Both the position numbers and the translations under genes were made by a program. Source: an uncultured Negativicutes bacterium (GTDB lineage: Bacteria > Bacillota > Negativicutes > Veillonellales > Megasphaeraceae). From it: 64,000 bases of DNA. The notes below the pieces were generated by a model, which saw only the letters and a program-made list of their open reading frames with translations, was not told the origin of the DNA and did not search any database. The DNA lies in contig CAADUJ010000007.1 of NCBI GenBank assembly GCA_900752195.1, positions 186,001-250,000 of the forward strand, given 5' to 3'. The stretch's first letter is position 1; every line of letters starts with the position of its first letter. Positions 34,523-44,114 of this stretch are shown here, one piece after another.

Positions 34523-34655
34523 GTAACGTGAAGGTGTATATGGCGTTGCTATTATATGGTGAAACTTACCAAATGCCATCATAATAGTGTATACCCTTTA
34601 TGATACGTATTGTCTTTTCTTTGCGCATACATGTTGACGGTATGAAAGGAACTAT

Positions 34656-34901
34656 ATGACAGGTAATGGTAGAAACACATCGGGTAGTATCTTGGATATT
34701 GTCGTCATTGCCGGATCTATGGGCCTGACTCTATTCGTCAGTATTTGCGTCGGCTTATTCATCGGCCATGGGATTGATTCCTTCTTCGACCTGACACCGT
34801 GGGGACTTATTATCTTTGGACTTCTCGGTGCTGGCAGTGGCTTTTGGTCACTTTATAAAAAGGCGGTCCGTTATATGGAAAGCCATGATACAAGGAGGTA
34901 A
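34656..34901 (+). CDS. AtpZ/AtpI-type small membrane protein of the ATP synthase operon
   Basis: The 81-residue protein has two hydrophobic helices (LDIVVIAGSMGLTLFVSICVG and WGLIIFGLLGAGSGFWSLYK) separated by a short loop with GHGIDSFF. It matches the AtpZ-type helper encoded at the start of many Firmicutes atp operons, thought to help Fo assembly or Mg2+/Ca2+ handling. atpI starts 6 bases after its stop. Confidence 0.82.
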   Translation: MTGNGRNTSGSILDIVVIAGSMGLTLFVSICVGLFIGHGIDSFFDLTPWGLIIFGLLGAGSGFWSLYKKAVRYMESHDTRR

Positions 34902-34907
34902 CAGGCA

Positions 34908-35297
34908 ATGGATGAGCTCCGGCGATACGTACAACATACTTTATTCTGCCTGATTGTATTGGCCGCGGCAGGTGTCATCTTTCTCTTGGTGATGTCCCTT
35001 TCCGGTCTCATAAGTGGCTGGCTCATCGGCTGTGGCCTCAACGTACTGTATTTCATCATGTTGAGCAACCGGTCAGCCAAGAGCATGTCTCTGAATCCAC
35101 AAAGTGCTTACGTGTCAATCCGCGGTGGTGCTTTTTTTCGGATTATGATGATCGTCCTCATGGTCATCGTGGTGCTGCAATTTCCTTCAGTGAACATCTG
35201 GGCTGTTGTAGCAGGCATCATGTCCTACCGGATGATTATCTTCTTCGAGGCGATTAAAAACGCCTTAGGAGAAAAAAATTTAGAAGGAAGGAGGTAA
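34908..35297 (+). CDS. atpI: ATP synthase protein I
   Basis: This 129-residue membrane protein has four predicted hydrophobic helices and the AtpI layout, including the GWLIGCGLNVLYFIMLSNRS segment. AtpI helps assemble the c-ring. The gene overlaps no other and is separated from atpB by 6 bases. Confidence 0.82.
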   Translation: MDELRRYVQHTLFCLIVLAAAGVIFLLVMSLSGLISGWLIGCGLNVLYFIMLSNRSAKSMSLNPQSAYVSIRGGAFFRIMMIVLMVIVVLQFPSVNIWAVVAGIMSYRMIIFFEAIKNALGEKNLEGRR

Positions 35298-35303
35298 AAA
35301 TTT

Positions 35304-35972
35304 ATGGAGCTACATGCAGGTCATCATATGGTCGTGCAGCTTTTAGGGATGAACGTCAATATGGATACGATTTATCTTACCTGGGTTGCAGCCGCATTGG
35401 TTATCATCGTCACTGTTCTTGCGACGAGACAACGGGCTATGGTCCCAAGTGGCCTTCAGAATGCCATGGAAATGGTAATTGAAGGGTTGCTTTCGCAGTT
35501 CAAGGAAACGTTGGGGCCAAAATATGGGCAAGTTGTTTCCGTACTTTTGACCATGTTCTTCTTCATCTTGTTTGCGAACGAAATGGGCATGCTGCCTACG
35601 GATGGTTTGCTCGCATCGCCGACAAATGATTTGAACACGACAGTCGCATTAGCGTTGGTTTCGTCTTTCCTCGTCCATGCCATGGCATTGAAGAACAAGG
35701 GCCCGAAAAAACATTTCAAACACTTCTTTGAACCATTCGTTCCTTTTGTAATCATCAACCTCATGGAAGAAATCACAAAACCATTAACACTGGCTTTTCG
35801 TCTTTTTGGCAATATTCTTGCTGGCGAAATCTTAATGGAAGTCTTGTATTTCCTCGTTCCTGCTGGTATCCCTATGATATGGTTGTTATTCAGCCTCGTC
35901 ATCGGCCTCATCCAGGCATTCATCTTTACAATCTTGACGACGTCATACTTGGCTCCGTCTTTCCACGATTAA
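35304..35972 (+). CDS. atpB: ATP synthase Fo subunit a
   Basis: Subunit a forms the ion half-channels next to the c-ring. The 222-residue protein has five to six helices and the essential Arg in KPLTLAFRLFGNILAGE, plus the C-terminal QAFIFTILTTSYL helix. GGAGG lies before the ATG. It is the first structural gene of the operon. Confidence 0.95.
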   Translation: MELHAGHHMVVQLLGMNVNMDTIYLTWVAAALVIIVTVLATRQRAMVPSGLQNAMEMVIEGLLSQFKETLGPKYGQVVSVLLTMFFFILFANEMGMLPTDGLLASPTNDLNTTVALALVSSFLVHAMALKNKGPKKHFKHFFEPFVPFVIINLMEEITKPLTLAFRLFGNILAGEILMEVLYFLVPAGIPMIWLLFSLVIGLIQAFIFTILTTSYLAPSFHD

Positions 35973-36018
35973 GTAAAAAACAACAAACATACTTACTGAA
36001 ATTAGGAGGTTATTTATC

Positions 36019-36276
36019 ATGGAAAAAGCTCTCGTACTCGCATTGTCTGCTTTTGGTGCATCTTTAGGTATTGGTCTCGCAGCTCTTGGCGCTGCTATCG
36101 GTGACGGCCACGCTGCCGCAAAAATGCTCGAAGGTACTGCTCGTCAGCCTGAAATGGGTGGCAAACTCTTGGTCAACATGCTTATCTCCATCGGCTTGAT
36201 TGAATCCATGCCTATCATCGCAGCTGTTATTGCAATCGTATTGGTATTTGCTAATCCGTTCGCTTCGATGCTCTAA
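36019..36276 (+). CDS. atpE: ATP synthase Fo subunit c
   Basis: The 85-residue proteolipid has two helices joined by the RQPE loop. The ion-binding carboxylate is Glu62 in GLIESMP. Asp29 in IGDGHAAAK occupies the helix-1 position that is Ile28 in E. coli and Gln32 in the sodium-binding Ilyobacter enzyme, so a second acid faces the ion site. Thr and Tyr ligands of the sodium type are replaced by Met64 and Ile67, which makes proton coupling more likely. AGGAGG lies 10 bases before the ATG. Confidence 0.95.
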   Translation: MEKALVLALSAFGASLGIGLAALGAAIGDGHAAAKMLEGTARQPEMGGKLLVNMLISIGLIESMPIIAAVIAIVLVFANPFASML

Positions 36277-36321
36277 TAGGAAGAATGAAGGATCAAGTAT
36301 ACAGCCGGGGAGGGAAGAACA

Positions 36322-36822
36322 TTGGTTGACATTAATCTTGGTACCTTGCTGTTCCAAATCGTAAACTTCTTCGTCTTAGTTGGCATTTTGGCGAAATTTG
36401 CGTATAAACCGCTTTTAAAGGTGTTAGAAGACCGTCGCAACAAGATTGCCTCTGATCTGGACAATGCCGCTCAAGCTCGGCAAAGTGCTGAACAGATGAA
36501 AGCGGAATACGAAGCGCAGCTTAGTAAGGCTCGCAGCGAAGCGCAGGCTATCGTCGATAAAGCTGTCAAACAGGCAGCTAAAGAAGGCCAGGCACAGCTC
36601 GAAGCCATCCGTGCGCAGATTGCACGGGAAAAAGAAGTTGCTCAGGCGGAAATAGCAAACGAACGGGAAGCTGCTATCCGTGACATGCGTAATGAAGTAG
36701 TCACACTGTCTATGGCTGTGGCAGAAAAACTGCTCAATAAAAACATGGATTCAGACATGAACGCAAAACTGGTAGCAGACTGCATCGATCAGCTCCAACC
36801 AAAACAAGCAAAGGGGAACTGA
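36322..36822 (+). CDS. atpF: ATP synthase Fo subunit b
   Basis: Subunit b is the peripheral stalk. The 166-residue protein has one N-terminal membrane helix (LLFQIVNFFVLVGILAKFAY) and a long charged coiled coil. The start is a TTG (UUG) with GGGGAGGG about 8 bases before it; no ATG lies in a suitable place. Confidence 0.93.
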   Translation: MVDINLGTLLFQIVNFFVLVGILAKFAYKPLLKVLEDRRNKIASDLDNAAQARQSAEQMKAEYEAQLSKARSEAQAIVDKAVKQAAKEGQAQLEAIRAQIAREKEVAQAEIANEREAAIRDMRNEVVTLSMAVAEKLLNKNMDSDMNAKLVADCIDQLQPKQAKGN

Positions 36823-36826
36823 TCCT

Positions 36827-37393
36827 ATGATACCCGAAACAATTTACAGCAAATACAGCCAGGCAATGTTTGACATTGCTAGGGAACAACAACAGCTCGA
36901 TGCCTTTGGAACGGAGCTGAAAGGTGTACGTGACGTATTTCAGGAAAATGGTGATTTGTGGAAATTCATCAATCATCCGCTCGTACCACCTCAGTCCAAA
37001 AAAGATACATTGAGTGAAATCTTCAAGGACAGCGTATCGCCGTTAGTCATGCAATTTATGTATGTCATGATCGATCGGCGGCGGGAAGCAGCCTTGCTGT
37101 TGGCTATTGACGGGTTTATCGATTTGGCTCGTAAGGCTAATAACATTGAAGTTGCAAAGATTCGCGTCGTCAAACCGCTGACCAAGGAAGAAGAAGCGAA
37201 ACTTGTGGCTGGTCTGGAAGCCATGACAGGCCATCGGATCGAACCTCTGTATTATATCGATCCATCTCTTATCGGTGGCATGGTCATCCAGATTGGCGAC
37301 AAACTAATAGACGGAAGCCTGAAGCGGCAGCTCAAGGATATGCAGCATAGCTTATTGCAGGCTGAAGTTACGAATGGGGTGACGAACGAATAA
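36827..37393 (+). CDS. atpH: ATP synthase F1 subunit delta
   Basis: Subunit delta links the b stalk to the top of the alpha/beta ring. The 188-residue protein has the N-terminal helical domain (IYSKYSQAMFDIA) and the C-terminal signature DPSLIGGMVIQIGDKLIDGS. Its TAA stop overlaps the atpA start codon by one base (TAATG), which suggests translational coupling. Confidence 0.95.
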   Translation: MIPETIYSKYSQAMFDIAREQQQLDAFGTELKGVRDVFQENGDLWKFINHPLVPPQSKKDTLSEIFKDSVSPLVMQFMYVMIDRRREAALLLAIDGFIDLARKANNIEVAKIRVVKPLTKEEEAKLVAGLEAMTGHRIEPLYYIDPSLIGGMVIQIGDKLIDGSLKRQLKDMQHSLLQAEVTNGVTNE

Positions 37394-38928
37394 TGAAAAT
37401 GAAGCCAGAAGAAATAACGGCTATAATTAAAAAACAAATCGAAAACTATAACGTCGAAATGAATGTGGATGACGTCGGTACTGTACTCGAAGTCGGCGAT
37501 GGTATTGCTCATATATACGGTCTCGATAAAGCGATGGCAGGGGAACTTCTCGAACTGCCACATGATGTATATGGCCTCGCCATGAACCTCGAAGAAGATA
37601 ACGTCGGTGCTGTATTACTCGGTAACGATGAACTCATCAAAGAAGGCGACACGGTACGTCGTACGGGAAAGGTTATGAGTGTTCCCGTTGGTGAAGCTCT
37701 TATTGGCCGCGTTGTCAATCCCTTAGGCATTCCTATCGACGGCAAAGGACCTATCCAGACGACAGAATATCGCCGCGTTGAAGTCATCGCCCATGGTATT
37801 GCTGATCGTCAGCCGGTTAAACAGCCGTTACAGACCGGTTTAAAAGCAATTGACTCCATGGTTCCTATCGGACGGGGCCAGCGTGAATTGATCATCGGTG
37901 ACCGTGGTACTGGTAAAACTGCTATTGCCATCGATACGATCATCAATCAAAAAGATGATGGCGTCATTTGTGTATACGTTGCCATCGGCCAGAAGGCATC
38001 GACGGTAGCCCGCGTTGTCCGTACTTTGGAAGAACATGGCGCAATGGCCTATACGATTGTCGTCGCTGCTACTGCTTCTGATGGTGCTCCGTTACAGTAT
38101 CTGGCACCGTACGCAGGCGTATCCATGGCAGAATACTTCATGCATAAAGGCAAGGACTGCCTTTGCGTATACGATGACCTTTCTAAACATGCTCAGGCGT
38201 ATCGTGCCATGAGTTTGCTTCTCCGTCGTCCGCCAGGACGTGAAGCCTATCCTGGCGATGTATTCTACTTACATTCCCGTCTTCTTGAACGTGCTGCTAA
38301 GCTTTCCGATGAATTAGGCGGCGGCTCCATTACAGCCCTTCCTATCATTGAAACGTTGGCTGGTGACCTTTCTGCCTATATCCCGACAAACGTAATTTCC
38401 ATTACAGATGGCCAGATTTTCCTGGAAACAGAATTATTCAACTCTGGTGTCCGTCCGGCTATCAACGTCGGCTTATCCGTATCGCGTGTAGGTGGTTCTG
38501 CCCAGATCAAGGCTATGAAGAAAATTGCCGGTACGTTACGTCTGAGCCTTGCTCAGTATCGTGAATTGGCAGCGTTTGCTCAGTTCGGTTCTGACCTCGA
38601 TAAGAACACGAAGGCTCAGATTGATGCCGGTGAACGTACGATGCAGATGCTTATTCAGCCGCAGTATCAGCCTATGTCTGTTGCAGACCAGGTTATCCAG
38701 ATTTACGCAGCTGTAAAAGGCTACCTCATGCCGATTCAGGTAGAAGACGTACAAGAATTTGAAGAAGGTCTCTTGAAATTCATGCACGCAAACTATGCGG
38801 AAGTCGCAACGAAAATCAAGGAAACAAAAGAACTCGACAGCGACAACGAAGAAGTCCTCAAGAAAGCGATTGTGGAATATACCAAACAGTTTGGTGCTAC
38901 CCATCAATTAGTGAAAGAGGAGGAATAG
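37393..38928 (+). CDS. atpA: ATP synthase F1 subunit alpha
   Basis: The 511-residue non-catalytic nucleotide-binding subunit has Walker A GDRGTGKTAIAIDTI, the VYVAIGQKAS segment and the Arg-finger region AINVGLSVSRVGGSAQ. It has the normal length and begins at an ATG overlapping the atpH stop. Confidence 0.97.
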   Translation: MKMKPEEITAIIKKQIENYNVEMNVDDVGTVLEVGDGIAHIYGLDKAMAGELLELPHDVYGLAMNLEEDNVGAVLLGNDELIKEGDTVRRTGKVMSVPVGEALIGRVVNPLGIPIDGKGPIQTTEYRRVEVIAHGIADRQPVKQPLQTGLKAIDSMVPIGRGQRELIIGDRGTGKTAIAIDTIINQKDDGVICVYVAIGQKASTVARVVRTLEEHGAMAYTIVVAATASDGAPLQYLAPYAGVSMAEYFMHKGKDCLCVYDDLSKHAQAYRAMSLLLRRPPGREAYPGDVFYLHSRLLERAAKLSDELGGGSITALPIIETLAGDLSAYIPTNVISITDGQIFLETELFNSGVRPAINVGLSVSRVGGSAQIKAMKKIAGTLRLSLAQYRELAAFAQFGSDLDKNTKAQIDAGERTMQMLIQPQYQPMSVADQVIQIYAAVKGYLMPIQVEDVQEFEEGLLKFMHANYAEVATKIKETKELDSDNEEVLKKAIVEYTKQFGATHQLVKEEE

Positions 38929-38931
38929 TCT

Positions 38932-39792
38932 ATGCCGAGTGCACGCGAAATAAACCGACGGATTAAATCCGTTACGAATACACAGCAGATCACAAAGGCC
39001 ATGAAGATGGTTTCCTCCGTACGTCTGCGCCGTGCACAAGAACGCGCGTTAGCAACGGCTCCTTTTATGGATAAACTAGAAGGTATGCTGCAGCGTCTTT
39101 CTGCTGCGACATCTGGCGAAGATAATCCCTTGTTCACAGAACGCGAAGTAAAGCGTACGTGCTACATCATTATCGGTTCAGACAAGGGCCTTGCCGGTGC
39201 TTTTAACTCCAACATCAATAAGGAAATGGTAGCGCTTCTTAAGGATAAGTCCCGTTCGGATTCCTATCTCATCGTCACGGGCCGTAAGCCTGCTGATTAT
39301 TTGAAACATCTGCGCATTACGCCAGAAACGAAGATGTCCGGTTTTTCCGATAAGCCGACATTTCAGCATGCACAGCAAATTGCCCGTGAAGCTACACAGA
39401 AATTTGTGGATGGGGAAGTCGATGAAGTGTATCTCGTCTACACAAAATTCAAATCAGCCCTGTCCCAGGTCGTAACACGGACAAAACTGCTTCCTATCTC
39501 TCCTGCTAAAACGGAAGCGACAGGTGGCCCTATGGAGGAATATCTTTTCACTCCAGACGCTCAGCAAGTTCTCTCAACCCTGCTGCCTCGCTATATCGAC
39601 ATGTCGATTTATAACGGGTTGCTGCAATCGGCTGCAAGTGAACTCGGCGCCCGTATGACTGCCATGACGTCGGCAACGGACAATGCCGGTGAACTCATCG
39701 ACAAGTTGACTGTCAACTACAATAAGGTTCGTCAAGCAGGTATTACGAATGAGCTGACAGAAATTGTCAGTGGTGCGAATGCGCTGCAGTAA
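38932..39792 (+). CDS. atpG: ATP synthase F1 subunit gamma
   Basis: The 286-residue central-stalk rotor subunit has the conserved N-terminal coiled coil (REINRRIKSVTNTQQITKAM and MVSSVRLRRAQ) and the C-terminal coil SELGARMTAMTSATDNAGEL. GAGGAGG precedes the ATG. It is 3 bases after atpA. Confidence 0.96.
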   Translation: MPSAREINRRIKSVTNTQQITKAMKMVSSVRLRRAQERALATAPFMDKLEGMLQRLSAATSGEDNPLFTEREVKRTCYIIIGSDKGLAGAFNSNINKEMVALLKDKSRSDSYLIVTGRKPADYLKHLRITPETKMSGFSDKPTFQHAQQIAREATQKFVDGEVDEVYLVYTKFKSALSQVVTRTKLLPISPAKTEATGGPMEEYLFTPDAQQVLSTLLPRYIDMSIYNGLLQSAASELGARMTAMTSATDNAGELIDKLTVNYNKVRQAGITNELTEIVSGANALQ

Positions 39793-39829
39793 CGGCGTAT
39801 AAATTTACAATAAGGAGGAGAGCCTCTTC

Positions 39830-41248
39830 ATGAGCAATAAATTTGGTAAAGTAGTCCAGGTCATCGGCCCGGTCATCGACGTACGGTTTTCTACAGAAGA
39901 AGACCTGCCACCAATTTACACGGCTATCCATGTAACTGGCGGTGAAGGCGATCAGGCAATTGATCTGGTAGCAGAAGTTATGCAGCACTTAGGCGATGAT
40001 GTCGTCCGCTGCGTAGCCATGAGCTCCACCGATGGGTTAGTTCGTGGCATGGACGCTGAAAACACAGGCGGTCCTATTAAGATTCCTGTTGGCGAAGGCG
40101 TTTTAGGGCGTATTTTCAACGTCTTAGGTAAAACTGTTGATAAAGTCGATGCAAAAGTCGAAGCAGAAGACTATTGGCCTATCCATCGTCCTGTACCAAA
40201 GTTTGAAGACCAGGCTACAGGCACTGAAATTTTTGAAACGGGCATCAAAGTCGTTGACTTGATCGCACCGTACTCCAAAGGCGGTAAAATCGGTTTGTTC
40301 GGTGGTGCCGGCGTTGGTAAAACCGTCCTCATCATGGAACTGATCCATAACGTTGCTACGGGCCATGGCGGCTATTCCGTATTCACCGGTGTTGGTGAAC
40401 GTACCCGCGAAGGCAATGACCTTTGGAACGAAATGAAAGAATCTGGCGTTATCAATAAGACGGCCCTCGTCTATGGCCAGATGAACGAACCGCCTGGAGC
40501 TCGTATGCGTGTCGGTTTGACAGGCCTTACGATGGCGGAATATTTCCGTGATAAAGAACACAAAGATGTGTTGCTCTTCATCGATAACATTTTCCGTTTC
40601 ATTCAGGCTGGTTCTGAAGTATCAGCTCTGTTGGGCCGTATTCCGTCTGCCGTTGGTTATCAGCCGACACTGGGTACTGACGTAGGCGCTCTCCAGGAAC
40701 GTATTACATCAACTAAGAACGGTTCTATTACGTCTGTACAGGCCGTTTACGTTCCTGCTGATGACTTGACTGACCCGGCTCCGGCAGCTACATTTGCTCA
40801 CCTTGACGCAACGACAGTACTGTCCCGTCAGATTGCCGAACTTGGGATTTATCCGGCTGTGGATCCATTGGATTCGACATCGCGTATCCTCGACCCCCAC
40901 GTTATCGGCGAAGATCATTACAATACGGCTCGTGCCGTTCAGGCTATTCTTCAGAAATACAACGATCTCCAGGATATTATCGCTATCCTCGGTATTGATG
41001 AATTATCTGAAGAAGATAAACTTACCGTTGCACGTGCCCGTAAGATTCAGCGTTTCCTCAGCCAGCCTTTTGCTGTTGCAGAACAGTTTACAGGCCAGCC
41101 TGGTCGGTATGTACCGCTGAAGGAAACCATTGCAGGGTTCAAGGAAATCCTTTCCGGTAAATGTGATGACATGCCGGAACAGGCCTTCTACATGGTCGGC
41201 AATATCGAAGAAGCATACGAAAAGGCCAAGACTCTGAAAGGAGAATAA
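39830..41248 (+). CDS. atpD: ATP synthase F1 subunit beta
   Basis: The catalytic subunit, 472 residues. Walker A is GGAGVGKTVLIMEL, followed by GVGERTREGNDL with the catalytic Glu and by SALLGRIPSAVGYQPTL. The length is normal. AAGGAGGAG lies upstream of the ATG, and atpC starts 3 bases after its stop. Confidence 0.97.
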   Translation: MSNKFGKVVQVIGPVIDVRFSTEEDLPPIYTAIHVTGGEGDQAIDLVAEVMQHLGDDVVRCVAMSSTDGLVRGMDAENTGGPIKIPVGEGVLGRIFNVLGKTVDKVDAKVEAEDYWPIHRPVPKFEDQATGTEIFETGIKVVDLIAPYSKGGKIGLFGGAGVGKTVLIMELIHNVATGHGGYSVFTGVGERTREGNDLWNEMKESGVINKTALVYGQMNEPPGARMRVGLTGLTMAEYFRDKEHKDVLLFIDNIFRFIQAGSEVSALLGRIPSAVGYQPTLGTDVGALQERITSTKNGSITSVQAVYVPADDLTDPAPAATFAHLDATTVLSRQIAELGIYPAVDPLDSTSRILDPHVIGEDHYNTARAVQAILQKYNDLQDIIAILGIDELSEEDKLTVARARKIQRFLSQPFAVAEQFTGQPGRYVPLKETIAGFKEILSGKCDDMPEQAFYMVGNIEEAYEKAKTLKGE

Positions 41249-41251
41249 GCC

Positions 41252-41677
41252 ATGGCAGAAGCAGGCAAAACATTCCATCTGGACATTATCACGCCTGATG
41301 CCTCCGTTTTAAGCGATGATGTAGAATTTGTCGTCGCCCGTGCTCTTGATGGTGACCTGGGTATCATGCCTAACCACGCACCGCTCATAGCATCGTTAGA
41401 TATCGGCCCTTTGAGCTATATCAAAGATGGTGTTCGTCAGTATATCTCTGTTGCAGAAGGTTTCATGGAAGTGAGCCATAACACGGTGACGATCATTACA
41501 CCGGCAGCAGAACACCCTACGGATATTGATGTAGAACGTGCACAACGGGCACGTGAAAGAGCTGAAAAGCGCTTGCAAAGCAAGAGTCAGGAAATTGATA
41601 CGGCTCGTGCCGAAGCGGCTCTTAAACGGGCATTGCTGCGCATCGACGTGGCTGAACAGTACAGTGGAAAACAATAA
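41252..41677 (+). CDS. atpC: ATP synthase F1 subunit epsilon
   Basis: The 141-residue protein has the N-terminal beta barrel (FHLDIITPDASVLSDDVEF, GDLGIMPNHAPLIASL) and a C-terminal helical hairpin that can inhibit ATP hydrolysis. It ends the atp operon. Confidence 0.95.
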   Translation: MAEAGKTFHLDIITPDASVLSDDVEFVVARALDGDLGIMPNHAPLIASLDIGPLSYIKDGVRQYISVAEGFMEVSHNTVTIITPAAEHPTDIDVERAQRARERAEKRLQSKSQEIDTARAEAALKRALLRIDVAEQYSGKQ

Positions 41678-41684
41678 CTAACAT

Positions 41685-41728
41685 AAGGTGCTGTAGTATA
41701 CGAGTATCGTAGCTACAGCGCCTTTTTT
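41685..41728 (+). terminator. Terminator after the atp operon
   Basis: A 12-bp stem with one mismatch (41685-41696 with 41713-41724, aaggtgctgtag / ctacagcgcctt) is followed by a T-run. Confidence 0.8.
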
Positions 41729-41843
41729 ATGTGTCAATTATTTCCTAGAGGTTGAAGATAGGCTCATTATAGTGTATCATTTACTATTAGTTACCTATAT
41801 ACATATATATGCTAAAATATATTTTTATCTTGGAGACATGGAT

Positions 41844-44114
41844 ATGTTAGAATTTCCCATTAAACGAACCATTGTTATCGATGATACAAAAAAGAAAAAA
41901 AGAACCAAGAAGAAAGGAAAAGACGAAAAGCTTGTCATAAATGGCACTGTTCATCTTCCCAAGAAAGAGCCCTTAAAAAAGTTAGATCCGCTACCGAAAA
42001 ACGCTAAAAATCTGGTCATCGTCGAATCACCAGCCAAGGCGAAGACTATTGAACGTTTTCTCGGCAAAGACTATAAAGTCATGGCCAGCCGGGGTCATCT
42101 GCGTGATTTGCCACGCAATCAGCTGGGTGTCAATATTGAAGATAACTTTACGCCTGTGTACACGAATATGTTTGACAAGCGCAAGCTCATCGAAGATTTA
42201 CAAAATGAATACGTCCGTTCAAAGAACGTATTCCTCGCAACTGACCCGGACCGTGAGGGAGAAGCTATTTCGTGGCATTTAGCCCATTTGTTGGAAATGG
42301 ATCCGAAGACGCCGTGCCGTGTCATGTTCCACGAAATCACGAAAAAGGCCGTTATGGAAGGTATGGAACATCCTGAATGCATTGATTTACAAAAAGTCGA
42401 CGCTCAACAGGCCCGTCGTGTCCTTGATCGCATCATGGGGTATAAATTGAGCCCTCTTTTGTGGAAAAAGGTTTGCAAAGGCCTCAGTGCCGGTCGTGTC
42501 CAATCTGTAGCCGTCCGCCTCATTTGCGAACGCGAAGAAGAAATCAAAGCATTTGTACCGGAAGAATACTGGACCATTGAAGGTACATACACGACGGAAG
42601 ACGGTCTCGATTTACATGCAGAGCTGACGAAAATAAAGGGAAAGAAAGCGGCCATTGCAACGGAAGAAGACGCAAAATCCATTGCTCTTTCCCTAGGTTG
42701 GGAAAAGAAAACATCTACCGGCCACGAACCAGATCTCATTGATAAGGTGGAAGTGCGCACGAGAAAACGGCAGCCAGCGCCGCCATTTACGACTTCTACG
42801 ATGCAGCAGGAATGTGTAAGCAAACTCAACTTTGGCGCTAAGAAGACCATGATGCTGGCGCAACAACTGTATGAAGGCCTGGATATTGGCGATCATGGTC
42901 ACGTCGGCCTCATTACGTACATGCGTACAGATTCGGTCCGCATTAACGACGATATGATTCAGCAGGCACGAGACTTTATTAAGACCACCTATGGTGCCGA
43001 CTATATACCGGCTAAACCCCATATATACAAGGCTAAATCGTCTAGTCAGGATGCTCATGAAGCGATTCGTCCTACATCCTTGGAACTGACTCCGTCTGCC
43101 GTGAGCTCGTATTTATCGCGGGATCAGCTGCGGCTCTATACGCTCATCTGGAATCGGTTCCTTGCCAGCCAGATGTCACCGGTCGTGACGGATCATATGG
43201 CCGTCATTATTCACAGCGGCGATTATGAGCTCCGTGCATCCGGATATACAGTGAAGTTCCGTGGCTTTACACAGCTCTATGAAGAATCGAAGAAGGATAA
43301 GGCTCTCCGGGCTCTTCCGGAAGTAAAAAAAGGGTCTGTTGTCCATAATAAGAAAATCGATACGCTCCAGCACTTTACACAACCTCCGGCACGATATACC
43401 GAAGCCAGTCTCATTAAGACGCTGGAAGAAAAGGGAATCGGCCGCCCGAGTACATATGCGCCCATTATGGATACTATCCAGAATCGCAACTATGTCGAAA
43501 AAAAGGACAAACAGTTTATCCCGACAGAACTGGGGTTTGTCATTGTCGATTTATTGAAGCAATATTTTGAACGCATAATCAACGTGGGCTTTACGGCTCA
43601 CATGGAAGAAGAACTCGATGATATCGAAAAGGGAAAAGAATCATACGTCCACGTATTGCAAGGGTTTTACGACGTCTTTGAACCGGAACTGGAAAATGCT
43701 GAAAAGAGCATGGAAAAAGTAACCATCGCCGGTCAGGACTCAGGCGAAGTCTGTGAACTTTGTGGTGCGCCCATGGTATATAAATTTGGCCGTTTTGGCA
43801 AGTTTCTGGCATGTTCCAATTTCCCGGAATGTCGCAATACGAAAGCCATCGTCGAAGATATGGGGATTACGTGCCCGAAATGCGGCAAAGGCTCCCTGAT
43901 TAAACGGAAATCGAAGAAGGGCCGTGTCTTTTACGGCTGTAGCGAATATCCTCATTGTGATTTTGTCTTGTGGAATCAACCGGTCGATAAAAAATGCAAG
44001 CTTTGTGGCAGCATCATGACAATCAAACATTATAAAAAGGGACCGGATAAGCTGTTTTGCAGCAATGAGGAATGTGAAAATCATAAGAAGGGTGAAATAG
44101 TGAATGAAGAATAG
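41844..44114 (+). CDS. topA: DNA topoisomerase I
   Basis: The type IA enzyme relaxes negative supercoils. The 756-residue protein has the TOPRIM domain (NLVIVESPAKAKTIERFLG, TDPDREGEAISWHL), the catalytic tyrosine segment GLITYMRTDSVR and three C-terminal zinc ribbons: CELCG, CPKCG and CKLCG with their partners. A Lys-rich N-terminal extension of about 45 residues (KKKKRTKKKGKDEK) precedes the usual start of the TOPRIM domain. I chose ATG 41844, with GGAG 8 bases upstream; an ATG at 41838 is also possible. The last 11 bases overlap trmFO, so translation may be coupled. Confidence 0.95.
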   Translation: MLEFPIKRTIVIDDTKKKKRTKKKGKDEKLVINGTVHLPKKEPLKKLDPLPKNAKNLVIVESPAKAKTIERFLGKDYKVMASRGHLRDLPRNQLGVNIEDNFTPVYTNMFDKRKLIEDLQNEYVRSKNVFLATDPDREGEAISWHLAHLLEMDPKTPCRVMFHEITKKAVMEGMEHPECIDLQKVDAQQARRVLDRIMGYKLSPLLWKKVCKGLSAGRVQSVAVRLICEREEEIKAFVPEEYWTIEGTYTTEDGLDLHAELTKIKGKKAAIATEEDAKSIALSLGWEKKTSTGHEPDLIDKVEVRTRKRQPAPPFTTSTMQQECVSKLNFGAKKTMMLAQQLYEGLDIGDHGHVGLITYMRTDSVRINDDMIQQARDFIKTTYGADYIPAKPHIYKAKSSSQDAHEAIRPTSLELTPSAVSSYLSRDQLRLYTLIWNRFLASQMSPVVTDHMAVIIHSGDYELRASGYTVKFRGFTQLYEESKKDKALRALPEVKKGSVVHNKKIDTLQHFTQPPARYTEASLIKTLEEKGIGRPSTYAPIMDTIQNRNYVEKKDKQFIPTELGFVIVDLLKQYFERIINVGFTAHMEEELDDIEKGKESYVHVLQGFYDVFEPELENAEKSMEKVTIAGQDSGEVCELCGAPMVYKFGRFGKFLACSNFPECRNTKAIVEDMGITCPKCGKGSLIKRKSKKGRVFYGCSEYPHCDFVLWNQPVDKKCKLCGSIMTIKHYKKGPDKLFCSNEECENHKKGEIVNEE

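Noticed and set aside
36019..36276. Sodium-dependent ATP synthase
   Set aside because: The helix-1 Gln and the Thr/Tyr ligands of sodium-binding c subunits are replaced by Asp29, Met64 and Ile67.
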